NCBI GenBank assembly: GCA_026692885.1
Contig: JAPLNJ010000862.1
Location: 1-8,312 of the forward strand
Direction: 5' to 3'
Source: Planctomycetota bacterium
GTDB taxonomy: Bacteria > Planctomycetota > Planctomycetia > Pirellulales > Pirellulaceae
Length of the DNA stretch: 8,312 nt
The notes beneath the pieces are model-generated. The model was given only the letters and a program-made list of their open reading frames with translations, did no database searches and had not been told where the DNA came from. This document shows positions 1 to 6,620 of the stretch, piece after piece. Within the stretch, counting starts at the first letter, position 1; every line of letters starts with the position of its first letter. The translations under genes were made by a program, and so were the position numbers.

Positions 1-14
1 GGTTTTACGGTTTC

Positions 15-152
15 GCAGAGACGGACCGCCAGCTGGGGTCAGACGTACAGATTTCAGTTTTCGCGGGCAGCAGGCTTTCCCTAGGCTTGGGCACACGACC
101 GCGAAAACTGAAATCTGTACGTCTGACCCCTTGTCTCACGCTTCGTCTCTGC
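15..152. repeat. Nested long-arm palindrome, MITE/REP-like
   Basis: The core is a perfect 32-bp inverted repeat: 35-66 pairs with 99-130 around a 32-nt spacer, beginning GGGGTCAGACGTACAG and ending with its complement. Outside it, a second dyad pairs GCAGAGACG at 15-23 with CGTCTCTGC at 144-152, and the pairing continues imperfectly outward (CGG near 8-10 with CCG near 157-159). No ORF in it looks like a gene, and it lies just past the 3' end of the methyltransferase gene, so as RNA it could also act as a bulky 3' hairpin. Its left arm aligns with that of the element at 6770-6862 (about 25 of 32 positions with one gap), which suggests one repeat family. Mobilisation by an enzyme elsewhere is inference; no transposase is present here. 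Confidence 0.75.
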
Positions 153-204
153 TGAACCGTTAAGTCTCATGCTTTGCGCGCAAGGGCCAAAATATCGTTT
201 GGCA

Positions 205-1155
205 CTAGTCATCCGCATCCGTCAGGAAGCTCTGCTGGCTCGCGGACCGCTTGGCCGGACGTTTGGTCTGCGCCGGGCGCTGGCCGGGCGTCACGGGTGC
301 GCTCATCAGCGGTTCCGGCGCGCCCCGTAATGGCTCTCCACTATGTACCCGGGCCAATCGCTCGGTGCCGAGACGGACATACTCTTCGGAGAGTTCAAAA
401 CCCAGGCAGGAACGCCCCAACTTGCTGGCCACGATCAACGTGCTGGCACTTCCCGCGAACGGATCCAACACCAACTCGCCTGCCTGAGAACACAAGCGGA
501 TGATGCGGCCCAACAACTGTTCCGGCATTTGGCAGCCATGGAATCCCGCGCGTTCTTTGAACGTCCCGGCCACGCGGGGAAAGTACCAAGTGTCTTCGTC
601 GCCGCTGAACCCGTCGGGAAGATCCTGTGGTCGCAGGATCCAAGTGTCGTCCGGCAAGCGCCCGTCGGGGTTCCCGCGGATATCGTTGTAGACCATCTGC
701 CGAGCGGAAGGGACGCGATTTTCGAGTTCGGCGCCGCGGAACGTGAAGGTGTTCGGATCCTTGACGAAATGAAACAAGTGTGCGTGGGACCGGGTGAACT
801 TGGCCTTGCAATTGACGCCGAAGGTGTAATACCAAATGACCCAACTGCGGCAGTGGAATCCGATCTCCTGGCTCAGGAGTTTCAGTTCTGCAGCGTATTC
901 ATCGCCGATGGCCAGCCAAAAGGTGCCGGTCGGCTTGAGGACCCGATGGACCGCCGAGATCCAGTCTCGCGACCAAGTCAGGTAATGCTCCGACTTCTTG
1001 CGGTCTTTGTAGACGTCGTACTTGTAGCCGATGTTAAAAGGCGGATCGGCAAACGCCAAGTCCACGCAACCGGCCGGTAGACCGTTCATCCCCGCGACGC
1101 AATCTCCGTTATGGATTGTGTTTAGCATCCGTTGCAGTGTCACTTCGCTCGCCAT
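205..1155 (-). CDS. Orphan beta-class site-specific DNA methyltransferase (probably N6-adenine)
   Basis: Predicted S-adenosylmethionine-dependent DNA methyltransferase of 316 residues, acting on chromosomal DNA. Catalytic motif IV is DPPF at residues 37-40, preceded by the NGDC stretch at 16-19. The SAM-binding motif I is DPFAGSAST at 231-239, with acidic E254 in GFELSEEY following as motif II. The order IV, target-recognition region (about 100-225), then I is the beta-class arrangement of CcrM-like enzymes. DPPF rather than SPPY favours adenine N6 over cytosine N4. The last 45 residues are a basic Pro/Ala/Ser-rich tail. The frame stays open upstream to 1323, but I chose ATG 1155 because homology-like sequence begins there, AGGA lies 9 nt upstream, and the extension would translate the promoter and a repeat. 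No restriction endonuclease is adjacent, so a regulatory or solitary enzyme is likely. The recognition site cannot be read from sequence. Confidence 0.9.
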   Translation of the reverse strand: MASEVTLQRMLNTIHNGDCVAGMNGLPAGCVDLAFADPPFNIGYKYDVYKDRKKSEHYLTWSRDWISAVHRVLKPTGTFWLAIGDEYAAELKLLSQEIGFHCRSWVIWYYTFGVNCKAKFTRSHAHLFHFVKDPNTFTFRGAELENRVPSARQMVYNDIRGNPDGRLPDDTWILRPQDLPDGFSGDEDTWYFPRVAGTFKERAGFHGCQMPEQLLGRIIRLCSQAGELVLDPFAGSASTLIVASKLGRSCLGFELSEEYVRLGTERLARVHSGEPLRGAPEPLMSAPVTPGQRPAQTKRPAKRSASQQSFLTDADD

Positions 1156-1164
1156 TGATTTGCG

Positions 1165-1168
1165 TCCT
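1165..1168 (-). promoter_or_regulatory. Shine-Dalgarno site of the methyltransferase
   Basis: On the minus strand AGGA lies 9 nt before ATG 1155, within GATAGGACGCAAATCA. It supports the internal start over the longer reading frame that begins at 1323. Confidence 0.55.
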
Positions 1169-1187
1169 ATCCATGAAAAAATCGGGG

Positions 1188-1224
1188 CAGCCCATGATTC
1201 TATGGGCTGTGACCCAAATGGCAA
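1188..1224 (-). promoter_or_regulatory. Sigma70-like promoter with palindrome over the -10 box
   Basis: On the minus strand, TTGCCA (1219-1224) and TAGAAT (1197-1202) are separated by 16 nt; each matches the bacterial consensus at five of six positions. Transcription would start near 1190, giving a leader of about 35 nt before the methyltransferase ATG at 1155. A perfect 8-bp dyad, CAGCCCAT (1188-1195) and ATGGGCTG (1202-1209), surrounds the -10 box, so a protein bound there would block RNA polymerase. Calling it an operator is inference. A run of six T on the minus strand (1176-1181) follows in the leader. Confidence 0.5.
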
Positions 1225-1277
1225 TCGCCCAAGGACCGCGGCGGGAAGGCGAGCGGCAGGCGTCGCGCCGCAACCAA

Positions 1278-1336
1278 GTAGGTCAGGCTTTCCAGCCTGA
1301 CGCGACACGCGCGTCACCCTCAAAAAGCTGACCTAC
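1278..1336. repeat. Decayed REP/BIME-like inverted pair
   Basis: The left arm (1278-1301) is an intact GTAG plus GTCAGGCT-TTCC-AGCCTGAC unit, identical to those at 3184 and 8083. After exactly 11 nt, a right arm (1313-1336) matches the inverted unit at 18 of 24 positions and still ends in CTGACCTAC. The same 24+11+24 geometry recurs at 3219-3277 and 8083-8141, so I read this as an older, degenerating copy. It separates the kinase 3' end from the methyltransferase promoter. Bases 1337-1395, between it and the kinase stop, show nothing I can name. Confidence 0.8.
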
Positions 1337-1395
1337 CCACAGTGCGGAACTGCGTTTGGGCCGGGGAGTTGAGGACTTGGACAACGGCAAGAGGT

Positions 1396-3129
1396 TTACA
1401 GCAATGGCTTTGACGCTCCCGGCTGGTCCAAGGGCAAGGCGAACGCAAACGTCATCCCGCGATCTGCATTGCGCGTGGCCCACAGCTGGCCGCCGTGCTC
1501 TTCCACAATGCGGCGGCTGATCGCCACCCCGATGCCCATGCCGTGGGGCTTCGTCGTATAGAACGCCTCGCCCACACGCGTCAGGCCCTCGTCACTCATC
1601 CCGACGCCCGCATCGCGGACCGTCACCAGCAGTCGCCCAGGTTCCTGGCAGGACCGGAGGTGCATCTGCCGTTCGGCCGCTGGGCGGTCTTCCAGGGCCT
1701 CGGCCGCGTTGCGGATCAAGTTGACCAGAACCTGTTCGATCTGAATCCGGTCGGCGCTGACCACCGGCAGGCTCGCCGCCAGATCCGTGTCGATCTGCAC
1801 CTGGCGTCGCCGCAGATCGGCCGCCACTAACGCGAGTGATTCCCGGATGGCCTCGTTCATATCCAAGGGCTGCCGGTGGCTCTCCGCGAGTCGCGTGAAG
1901 TCGCGCAAACGCCGGATGATCGCGGTCGTCCGCTGTACCTGCTCCTCGATCTTGCCGGCCCACTCCAAGGCCTTGGCCAAGCTGTCGGGCCGCTCCGCCT
2001 GGAGGGCCTTCTGCGAGGCGACGGCAAACGTGGCGATGGCATGCAGCGGCTGACCGATCTCGTGAGTGATGGCGGCGGCCATTTCGCCCATCACGCTCAA
2101 CCGGCCGACATGCGCCAAGGTTTCTTGCTGCTGCCGCAACTGCTCTTCGGCTTCCTTCTGCGCGGAGATATCCCGGCCGACGGATTGGTACTCGAGCAAC
2201 CGACCCTGCTCGTCGAAGATCGCGCGGTCGTTCCACTGGGTCCAGCTCAGCGTGCCGTCCGGGCGGATGACCCGGTGTTCGTAGTTCGTGATAGGGTGTT
2301 CCGGAGTCACCGCTTGCGTCAGACGACGCACCCGCTCCCGATCTTCATCGCAAATCAAATTGAAAAAAGCCTGGCCGAGCAACTGCTCACGCGGCTGGCC
2401 GAAAAAGCGGCAGTAGGCCGAGTTCACGAACGTCCGAGTGCCGTGCGGCAGCCAGCGGACGATGAATTCCGTCTGGTCCTCGACCACGTTCCGGAAGCGT
2501 TCCTCGCTCTTGCGGATTTCTTCTTCGGCCCGTTCTCGCTGCTTGATCTCCTCCCAGAGGTGCAGGTTCAACTGCTGCAAATCCGCGGTCCGTTCCTGTA
2601 CCCGCTGTTCGAGTTCGTCGTTGGCTCGCTGCAGGGCTGCTTCGCTCTGACACAACTCGGCCGTCCGCTCGGCGACGCGCTGTTCCAGGCGATCGTGCGC
2701 CTGACGCAAGGCGTCCTCGGCCTCCTTGCGTTCGGTGATGTCGTGCACGTTGACGACGATGGCCCGCACGGCAGGTTCTTCCAGGAGATTCTGGACGACG
2801 GCATGCTTGCAGCGCCACTGGCCTGCGGCATCCTGCACACGGCCCTCAAACACAAAGGTGGCGCCGGGATTGCGCAACAGCTCCGCAAACCGCTGCTGGA
2901 ACTGCGGCAGGTCAGCGGGGTGGAACGTATTCCAGACGTCTTGTCCCAGGACCTGTTCGGGATCGCGTCCATACTTACGGACGGCGGGACTCGCGTACAG
3001 CACTCGCCCCTCCGCGTCCAGCATCATAATCACGTCGTGGGCGTGCTCGACCAGCGCCTGAAAGAGCAATTCGCTCTGACGAAACACGGCCGCCAGTGGC
3101 GTGGGGGAGGAAGCGGGGTTCTGATTCAT
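1396..3129 (-). CDS. Cytoplasmic PAS-PAS sensor histidine kinase (FixL/HPK4-like)
   Basis: 577-residue two-component sensor kinase that should autophosphorylate and pass phosphate to a response regulator not found here. PAS domain 1 spans roughly 20-135 and ends in VNVHDITERKEAE. A charged coiled coil follows at about 135-210, with two near-repeats (RVAERTAEL, RVQERTADL). PAS domain 2 lies at about 208-328, ending VGRDISAQKEAEEQ. The dimerisation/phosphoacceptor segment contains HEIGQPL with H356 as the likely phosphorylated residue. The ATP-binding domain shows an N box (NLIRNAAEA, 470-478), G1 (DAGVGM, 506-511), the F box near FYTTKP (523-528) and GMGIGVAIS (530-538). I see no transmembrane segment or signal peptide, so the signal should be intracellular or a bound cofactor; neither PAS domain reveals a haem or flavin site by eye. 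The ATG at 3129 has only a weak Shine-Dalgarno, so the start is less certain than the domain calls. Confidence 0.93.
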   Translation of the reverse strand: MNQNPASSPTPLAAVFRQSELLFQALVEHAHDVIMMLDAEGRVLYASPAVRKYGRDPEQVLGQDVWNTFHPADLPQFQQRFAELLRNPGATFVFEGRVQDAAGQWRCKHAVVQNLLEEPAVRAIVVNVHDITERKEAEDALRQAHDRLEQRVAERTAELCQSEAALQRANDELEQRVQERTADLQQLNLHLWEEIKQRERAEEEIRKSEERFRNVVEDQTEFIVRWLPHGTRTFVNSAYCRFFGQPREQLLGQAFFNLICDEDRERVRRLTQAVTPEHPITNYEHRVIRPDGTLSWTQWNDRAIFDEQGRLLEYQSVGRDISAQKEAEEQLRQQQETLAHVGRLSVMGEMAAAITHEIGQPLHAIATFAVASQKALQAERPDSLAKALEWAGKIEEQVQRTTAIIRRLRDFTRLAESHRQPLDMNEAIRESLALVAADLRRRQVQIDTDLAASLPVVSADRIQIEQVLVNLIRNAAEALEDRPAAERQMHLRSCQEPGRLLVTVRDAGVGMSDEGLTRVGEAFYTTKPHGMGIGVAISRRIVEEHGGQLWATRNADRGMTFAFALPLDQPGASKPLL

Positions 3130-3183
3130 GCGGGTTAACCGTCTATCCGTGATTCAAGGTGCACGCACCGTGGAGCATCGCTC

Positions 3184-3277
3184 GTAGGTCAGGCTTTCCA
3201 GCCTGACGTGCCTTTTGCGTAGGTCAGGCTTTCCAGCCTGACGTGCCTTTTGCGTCAGGCTGGAAAGCCTGACCTAC
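3184..3277. repeat. REP/BIME-like cluster: two direct copies and one inverted
   Basis: Three identical 24-bp units are seen. Copies at 3184-3207 and 3219-3242 read forward, and one at 3254-3277 is inverted. Each is GTAG followed by an 8-bp stem, 4-nt loop hairpin (GTCAGGCT-TTCC-AGCCTGAC). The same 11-nt spacer (GTGCCTTTTGC) follows both forward copies, so the first two form a 35-bp tandem repeat, while copies two and three form the standard inverted pair. The cluster lies between the divergent kinase and DUF1080 genes, upstream of both and outside the predicted DUF1080 promoter. Confidence 0.92.
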
Positions 3278-3343
3278 TCTGATTGCGGCGGGGCCAAGTC
3301 AGGTTACCCCAGATGCACGGTGGAGGGAAGTCCTTGCGGAGGC

Positions 3344-3372
3344 TTGTCAAGGCAGCGCTGCTGGAATAGTAT
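3344..3372 (+). promoter_or_regulatory. Predicted sigma70-like promoter of the DUF1080 gene
   Basis: TTGTCA (3344-3349) and TAGTAT (3367-3372) are separated by 17 nt, the preferred spacing. Transcription would start near 3379 and leave a leader of about 46 nt that contains the dyad at 3385-3399 and the Shine-Dalgarno site. This is a by-eye consensus match only. Confidence 0.45.
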
Positions 3373-3384
3373 CCGGTTTGTTGC

Positions 3385-3399
3385 GGGCAGGACCTGCCC
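3385..3399 (+). promoter_or_regulatory. Perfect 7-bp dyad in the DUF1080 leader
   Basis: GGGCAGG-A-CCTGCCC is a perfect 15-nt palindrome placed just after the predicted transcription start and 14 nt before the Shine-Dalgarno site. With a 1-nt centre it suits a DNA operator better than an RNA hairpin. No regulator for it is known in the window. Confidence 0.35.
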
Positions 3400-3413
3400 T
3401 GGACTTTCACCTC

Positions 3414-3419
3414 AAGGAG
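3414..3419 (+). promoter_or_regulatory. Strong Shine-Dalgarno site that fixes the DUF1080 start
   Basis: AAGGAG with a 6-nt spacer precedes ATG 3426. It selects this start over the in-frame ATG at 3378, which would put 16 polar residues ahead of a clear signal peptide. Confidence 0.8.
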
Positions 3420-3425
3420 CATCCC

Positions 3426-4046
3426 ATGAAGTGTTGGCGACTGACCCCGGTGGTTTGTTTGGCGGTGGCGAGTTGGCTGTCCACGGTGGGGGCGGCGGGT
3501 GAGCCGCAGAAATCGGACTGGAAGCCGCTGATGGACGGCAAGACGCTGACCGGCTGGCACCCGGTCGGCGATGGAAAATGGACCGTGGAGGACGGGGCGT
3601 TTGTCGGTCGCGCCCACCACGAGAAGCTGTATGGGCTGCTGGTCAGCGACAAAATGTTTCGCGACTTCACCGTGCGATTCAAATACAAATTCTTGTCCGG
3701 CGACAGCGGCTTTTACATCCGCACCGTCATCAAGGAACCGGAACAAGCGCACGGCCTGCAGATCCAGGTCGGCGGGTTGAAAAGCGGCAACGGCGGCATC
3801 TACGAGAGCTATGGCCGCGCCTGGATCGCCAAGCCGTCGGATGAGCAGGAGCAGTCCTTCACCAAGAACGACGTATGGACCGAGATGGTCATCGACGCGC
3901 ATGGCGGACACGTGGTCGTGCAGGTCAACGGAATCAAGAGCGCGGAATTGAAGGACGATCCCAGCAGCCCCGAAGGCCACTTCGCCATGCAGTTGCATTC
4001 CGGCTGCGAGATGCACGTGTTGTTCAAGGACATCGAGATCAAGTAG
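3426..4046 (+). CDS. Secreted DUF1080 / 3-keto-disaccharide hydrolase-like protein
   Basis: 206-residue protein of the DUF1080 family (Pfam 3-keto-disaccharide hydrolase), a beta-sandwich fold related to LamG/concanavalin-type sugar-binding or hydrolase domains. Residues 1-24 form a signal peptide: MK..R, hydrophobic VVCLAVASWL, then VGAA before GEPQ, so cleavage near residue 24 is likely. The lone cysteine there is not in a lipobox. The mature protein starts with the family hallmark (W)KPLMDGKTLTGWHPVGDGKW and shows KWTVEDGAFVG (51-61), the SGDSGFYIRT strand (91-100), LQIQVGG (111-117), VVVQVNG (163-169) and a closing HFAMQLHSG..MHVLFKDIEIK. It is single-domain and full length. The family includes enzymes cleaving 3-keto-glycosides, but the substrate here is unknown and a pure binding role is possible. 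It is transcribed alone, divergent from the kinase and convergent with the ABC gene. Confidence 0.9.
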   Translation: MKCWRLTPVVCLAVASWLSTVGAAGEPQKSDWKPLMDGKTLTGWHPVGDGKWTVEDGAFVGRAHHEKLYGLLVSDKMFRDFTVRFKYKFLSGDSGFYIRTVIKEPEQAHGLQIQVGGLKSGNGGIYESYGRAWIAKPSDEQEQSFTKNDVWTEMVIDAHGGHVVVQVNGIKSAELKDDPSSPEGHFAMQLHSGCEMHVLFKDIEIK

Positions 4047-4145
4047 GGTGGGCCAGAGCGGACGGTCACCGTACGCCACGCGCAGGCGATGGAGCACTGC
4101 CAACCGTCTGGCCGCAGCTCGCCGAAAGACCAGCGCCGGCCCACC
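4043..4145. repeat. Candidate dispersed repeat overlapping the DUF1080 stop codon
   Basis: GGTGGGCC at 4047-4054 is matched by the inverted GGCCCACC at 4138-4145. The left end is preceded by GTAG (4043-4046), whose TAG is the DUF1080 stop codon. An 11-nt palindrome, ACGGT-C-ACCGT, lies at 4062-4072. I recall GTAGGGTGGGCC-type intergenic repeats from planctomycete genomes, but only one copy is visible here, so family membership is unproven. The rest of this convergent gap (4146-4211) holds no T-tract terminator or gene that I can see. Confidence 0.4.
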
Positions 4146-4211
4146 GGGTTCGCTTGTCCTTGCGCATTCGGCGGTGTCGAAATCAAGTGGGTTGAGCGGC
4201 CTGCTTGGTTG

Positions 4212-6593
4212 TTACATCAGCCGCTTGCGGAAACGGACCACGCTGAGCGTCAGGATGACGACGCAGCAGGCCGCCAGGCAGAGCGTGGGAAAAATCAGGT
4301 CGGCGAAGTCCGCACCGCGCAACACGATCCCGCGCAAAATCTCGATGAAATAAGTCACCGGGATCAGAAACGTGATGGCGTAGATCGGCGCCGGCATCTC
4401 GCTGCGGGGGAACACGAATCCGGATAACAGCACCGACGGCAACATGATCACGAAGGCGAACTGCATGGCCTCGATCTGACTCTTGGCCAGTGTCGATACC
4501 AGCAACCCCAACCCCAACGAGCAGATCAGGAACAACAACGACAGCGTCAGCAGCAGGGCCAGGTTGCCGTTGATCGGGACGCCGAACAGGTACACCATCA
4601 CGGACAGCACAATCAGCATCTCGACGTAACCGACCATCGCGTACGGAATCAGTTTGCCCAACAACAGACCGGTCCGGCCCACCGGCGTGACGAACAACTG
4701 TTCCAACGTGCCCAACTCGCGCTCGCGCACCACGGCGTAGGAAGTCAGGAACAGCGTCACCAGCTGCAGGATGATGCCGACCAACCCTGGCACGAAGAAG
4801 TAGGCACTCTCCAGGTCCGGGTTGAACAGCAGACGCGGACGCATCTCGATCGGCAGACTCACGCGGCCGGTCGGATCACGGGCCGACGCGACTTGCAGGG
4901 CTTCCTCTTTGTCCTGCGTCAACTTGATCGACAGGTTCAGTCCCAGCAGGTTGGCGGCGTTCATGGCCGTGGTGGCGACTTGCGAGTCGCTGCCGTCGAT
5001 CAGGATCTGGACCTGCACCTGCTGGCCCTTCACGAGTCGATCGGTGTAGTTGGGTGGAATCAACAAACCCGCCTTGGCCCGCCCGGAGGTCAAGGCGCGG
5101 CGAAAGGACTCGTCGTCGTGAACCCGCTGTACGATGGTAAAGCGGCGCGTGTTCTGGAAAGCCTCGGCCAGCTCCTGCCCATGGGGCCGTCCGTCCAAGT
5201 CGTAAACGACCAGCGGAATGTGTTCGATCTGCGTCTTGATCGCATAGCCGAAGATGATCGTCTGCATCACGGGCACGACCAGCATAAAGAAGATCGTCGA
5301 GGGCTGCCGACGGATATGGGAGAACTCCTTGGTCATAATCGCCAACAGACCGTCGGTGGTCCTGCCGCGGGCAGTGCGCGACGAGCGGGGGGCGTCAGCC
5401 CGCTGATTTCCCGCTGGCGGGGCAGGTCGCAGTTCGAGCCCCACCGTTTCGGTTTGGCCCGGAGAAACACCCACGCCGGCGCCCGAGGCTGGCGGGCCGC
5501 CTTCCGCCGCAGTGCCACTTACTTTGAGCGGAACGGTGCCAGCCGCCGGTGAAGACAGACCGCGCTTTCCCGGCCAAGACCCGCGGCTAGCGCCTTGCGG
5601 CTCACCATGTCCGGGTGCAACGTAAGTGGCATTGGCCCCCCGCTCCTCCGTCGCCCGGCGTTCCACGGCGGTTGTCAAAGCGACAAAGACGTCCTCCAAC
5701 GAAGGCGTCACTTCCCGCACCTCGGCCTGTTCGGCCGGGACCGAGAGCCGCTCCAGGAGCGTCTGCGGCGAGAGTTCCCGCTCGACCAACACATGCACGG
5801 TCTCGCCGAACAACGTGGCATCGCGGACGCCGGCCATACGGCGCAGGGTCAGCAGTTGCTGCGTGGGCGAAGGGATCCGCAATTCCAGACGGCTGCAACC
5901 GGCGGGTGTCACGTCGGGCAAACGTTTCAGGTCCACGGGCTTGCCCTGCACCAGCAGCCGCGACATGAACAGATAGCCGACGTCGGTGCAACGCTCCGCC
6001 TCGTCCATGTAGTGGGTGGTGACTAACAGCGTGACCCCCCGCCCCGCCAGTTGGAACAGCAAGTCCCACAGCAGGCGTCGTGCCACGGGATCGATCCCGG
6101 CGGTCGGTTCGTCCAGGAACAGCAATTTCGGCTCGTGGATCAAGGCGCAAGCCAGGGCCAGCCGCTGCTTCCAGCCGCCGGATAGCGTACCGGTCAACTG
6201 GTCCAGCCGGTCGCTCAGCGAGGTCAGCTCCAGGACGTCGTCCATCCGCTGCCGAAGTCGCTGGGGAGTTAAGCCGTAGATCCGGCCGTAAAACTCCAAG
6301 TTCTCACGCACCGACAGGTCGGCGTACAGGCTGAACTGCTGGGACATGTAGCCGATGTGGCGTTTGATCGTTTCCGCTTCGTACCGCACGTCGTAGCCCA
6401 GGACGTGGGCCGACCCGGAGGTCGGCGACAGGATGCCCAGCAGCATGCGGATGATTGTCGACTTGCCGCTGCCGTTGGGCCCCAAGAGGCCGAAGATGGC
6501 CGCGCGGCGGACCTGGAAGCTGACGTCATTTACGGCGACCAAATCACCGAAGCGGCGTGTCAGGTGGCGAAGATCGAGGACGGAATCAGTCAT
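4212..6593 (-). CDS. Fused ABC-type ATPase and ABC-2 permease (half-RbbA / YbhF-YbhS-like exporter)
   Basis: 793-residue inner-membrane exporter subunit with both ABC halves in one chain. The ATPase (about 1-305) has Walker A GPNGSGKST (38-46), Q-loop near Q85/Q86, signature LSGGWKQR (137-144, W replacing the usual Q), Walker B LLFLDEP with catalytic E162, D-loop GIDP, and switch H194, ending in the typical SLEDVFVALT. A Gly/Ala/Pro/Arg-rich linker (about 311-415) leads to the permease, whose start LLAIMTKEFSHIRRQPSTIFF looks like the N-terminus of a stand-alone ABC-2 protein. The permease has one TM at 432-450, a large outer domain (about 455-590), then about five TMs (597-618, 645-668, 676-700, 708-728, 765-785). 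It presumably works as a homodimer. Substrate is unknown; relatives move drugs, hydrophobic compounds or lipids. AGGA lies 8 nt before ATG 6593. It follows the HlyD gene and likely shares its operon. Confidence 0.92.
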   Translation of the reverse strand: MTDSVLDLRHLTRRFGDLVAVNDVSFQVRRAAIFGLLGPNGSGKSTIIRMLLGILSPTSGSAHVLGYDVRYEAETIKRHIGYMSQQFSLYADLSVRENLEFYGRIYGLTPQRLRQRMDDVLELTSLSDRLDQLTGTLSGGWKQRLALACALIHEPKLLFLDEPTAGIDPVARRLLWDLLFQLAGRGVTLLVTTHYMDEAERCTDVGYLFMSRLLVQGKPVDLKRLPDVTPAGCSRLELRIPSPTQQLLTLRRMAGVRDATLFGETVHVLVERELSPQTLLERLSVPAEQAEVREVTPSLEDVFVALTTAVERRATEERGANATYVAPGHGEPQGASRGSWPGKRGLSSPAAGTVPLKVSGTAAEGGPPASGAGVGVSPGQTETVGLELRPAPPAGNQRADAPRSSRTARGRTTDGLLAIMTKEFSHIRRQPSTIFFMLVVPVMQTIIFGYAIKTQIEHIPLVVYDLDGRPHGQELAEAFQNTRRFTIVQRVHDDESFRRALTSGRAKAGLLIPPNYTDRLVKGQQVQVQILIDGSDSQVATTAMNAANLLGLNLSIKLTQDKEEALQVASARDPTGRVSLPIEMRPRLLFNPDLESAYFFVPGLVGIILQLVTLFLTSYAVVRERELGTLEQLFVTPVGRTGLLLGKLIPYAMVGYVEMLIVLSVMVYLFGVPINGNLALLLTLSLLFLICSLGLGLLVSTLAKSQIEAMQFAFVIMLPSVLLSGFVFPRSEMPAPIYAITFLIPVTYFIEILRGIVLRGADFADLIFPTLCLAACCVVILTLSVVRFRKRLM
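5349..5663 (-). other. Low-complexity linker of the ABC fusion, possibly carrying an inserted repeat
   Basis: These bases encode residues 311-415, which match neither the ATPase nor the permease and are rich in G, A, P, S, R and T. Inside, a 10-bp inverted repeat, TGCCACTTAC (5513-5522) and GTAAGTGGCA (5622-5631), brackets 119 bp. That segment carries a GTGAGCCGCAAGGCGCTAGC-type stretch which I associate, from unverified memory, with planctomycete intergenic repeats. Either a repeat inserted in frame, or a former intergenic region became coding when two genes fused. The frame is intact throughout. Confidence 0.5.
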
Positions 6594-6620
6594 GCTGGGG
6601 GTCCTGTGATGGGGCGGGGT

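Noticed and set aside
343..1080. Plus-strand reading frame of 245 codons opposite the methyltransferase
   Set aside because: It is the antisense shadow of conserved methyltransferase motifs and shows no family features or ribosome site.
1176..1209. Intrinsic terminator on the minus strand: 8-bp hairpin followed by six T
   Set aside because: Six non-T bases separate the stem from the T run, and the stem coincides with the -10 box, so an operator is a better reading. An attenuator is not excluded.
1156..1323. N-terminal extension of the methyltransferase by 56 residues
   Set aside because: The extension is translated from a repeat unit and the predicted promoter, and a better start with AGGA exists at 1155.
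1876..3138. Long plus-strand reading frame of 420 codons opposite the kinase
   Set aside because: It is antisense to a full-length kinase with all motifs; its composition is what the complement of a G+C-rich gene gives and no domain is recognisable.
3184..3277. Short CRISPR-like repeat-spacer series
   Set aside because: The 11-nt spacers are identical, the third unit is inverted, and the same units occur singly paired elsewhere.
3255..4103. Minus-strand reading frame of 282 codons opposite the DUF1080 gene
   Set aside because: It runs through a repeat and the promoter region, and the plus strand has a signal peptide, strong ribosome site and family motifs.
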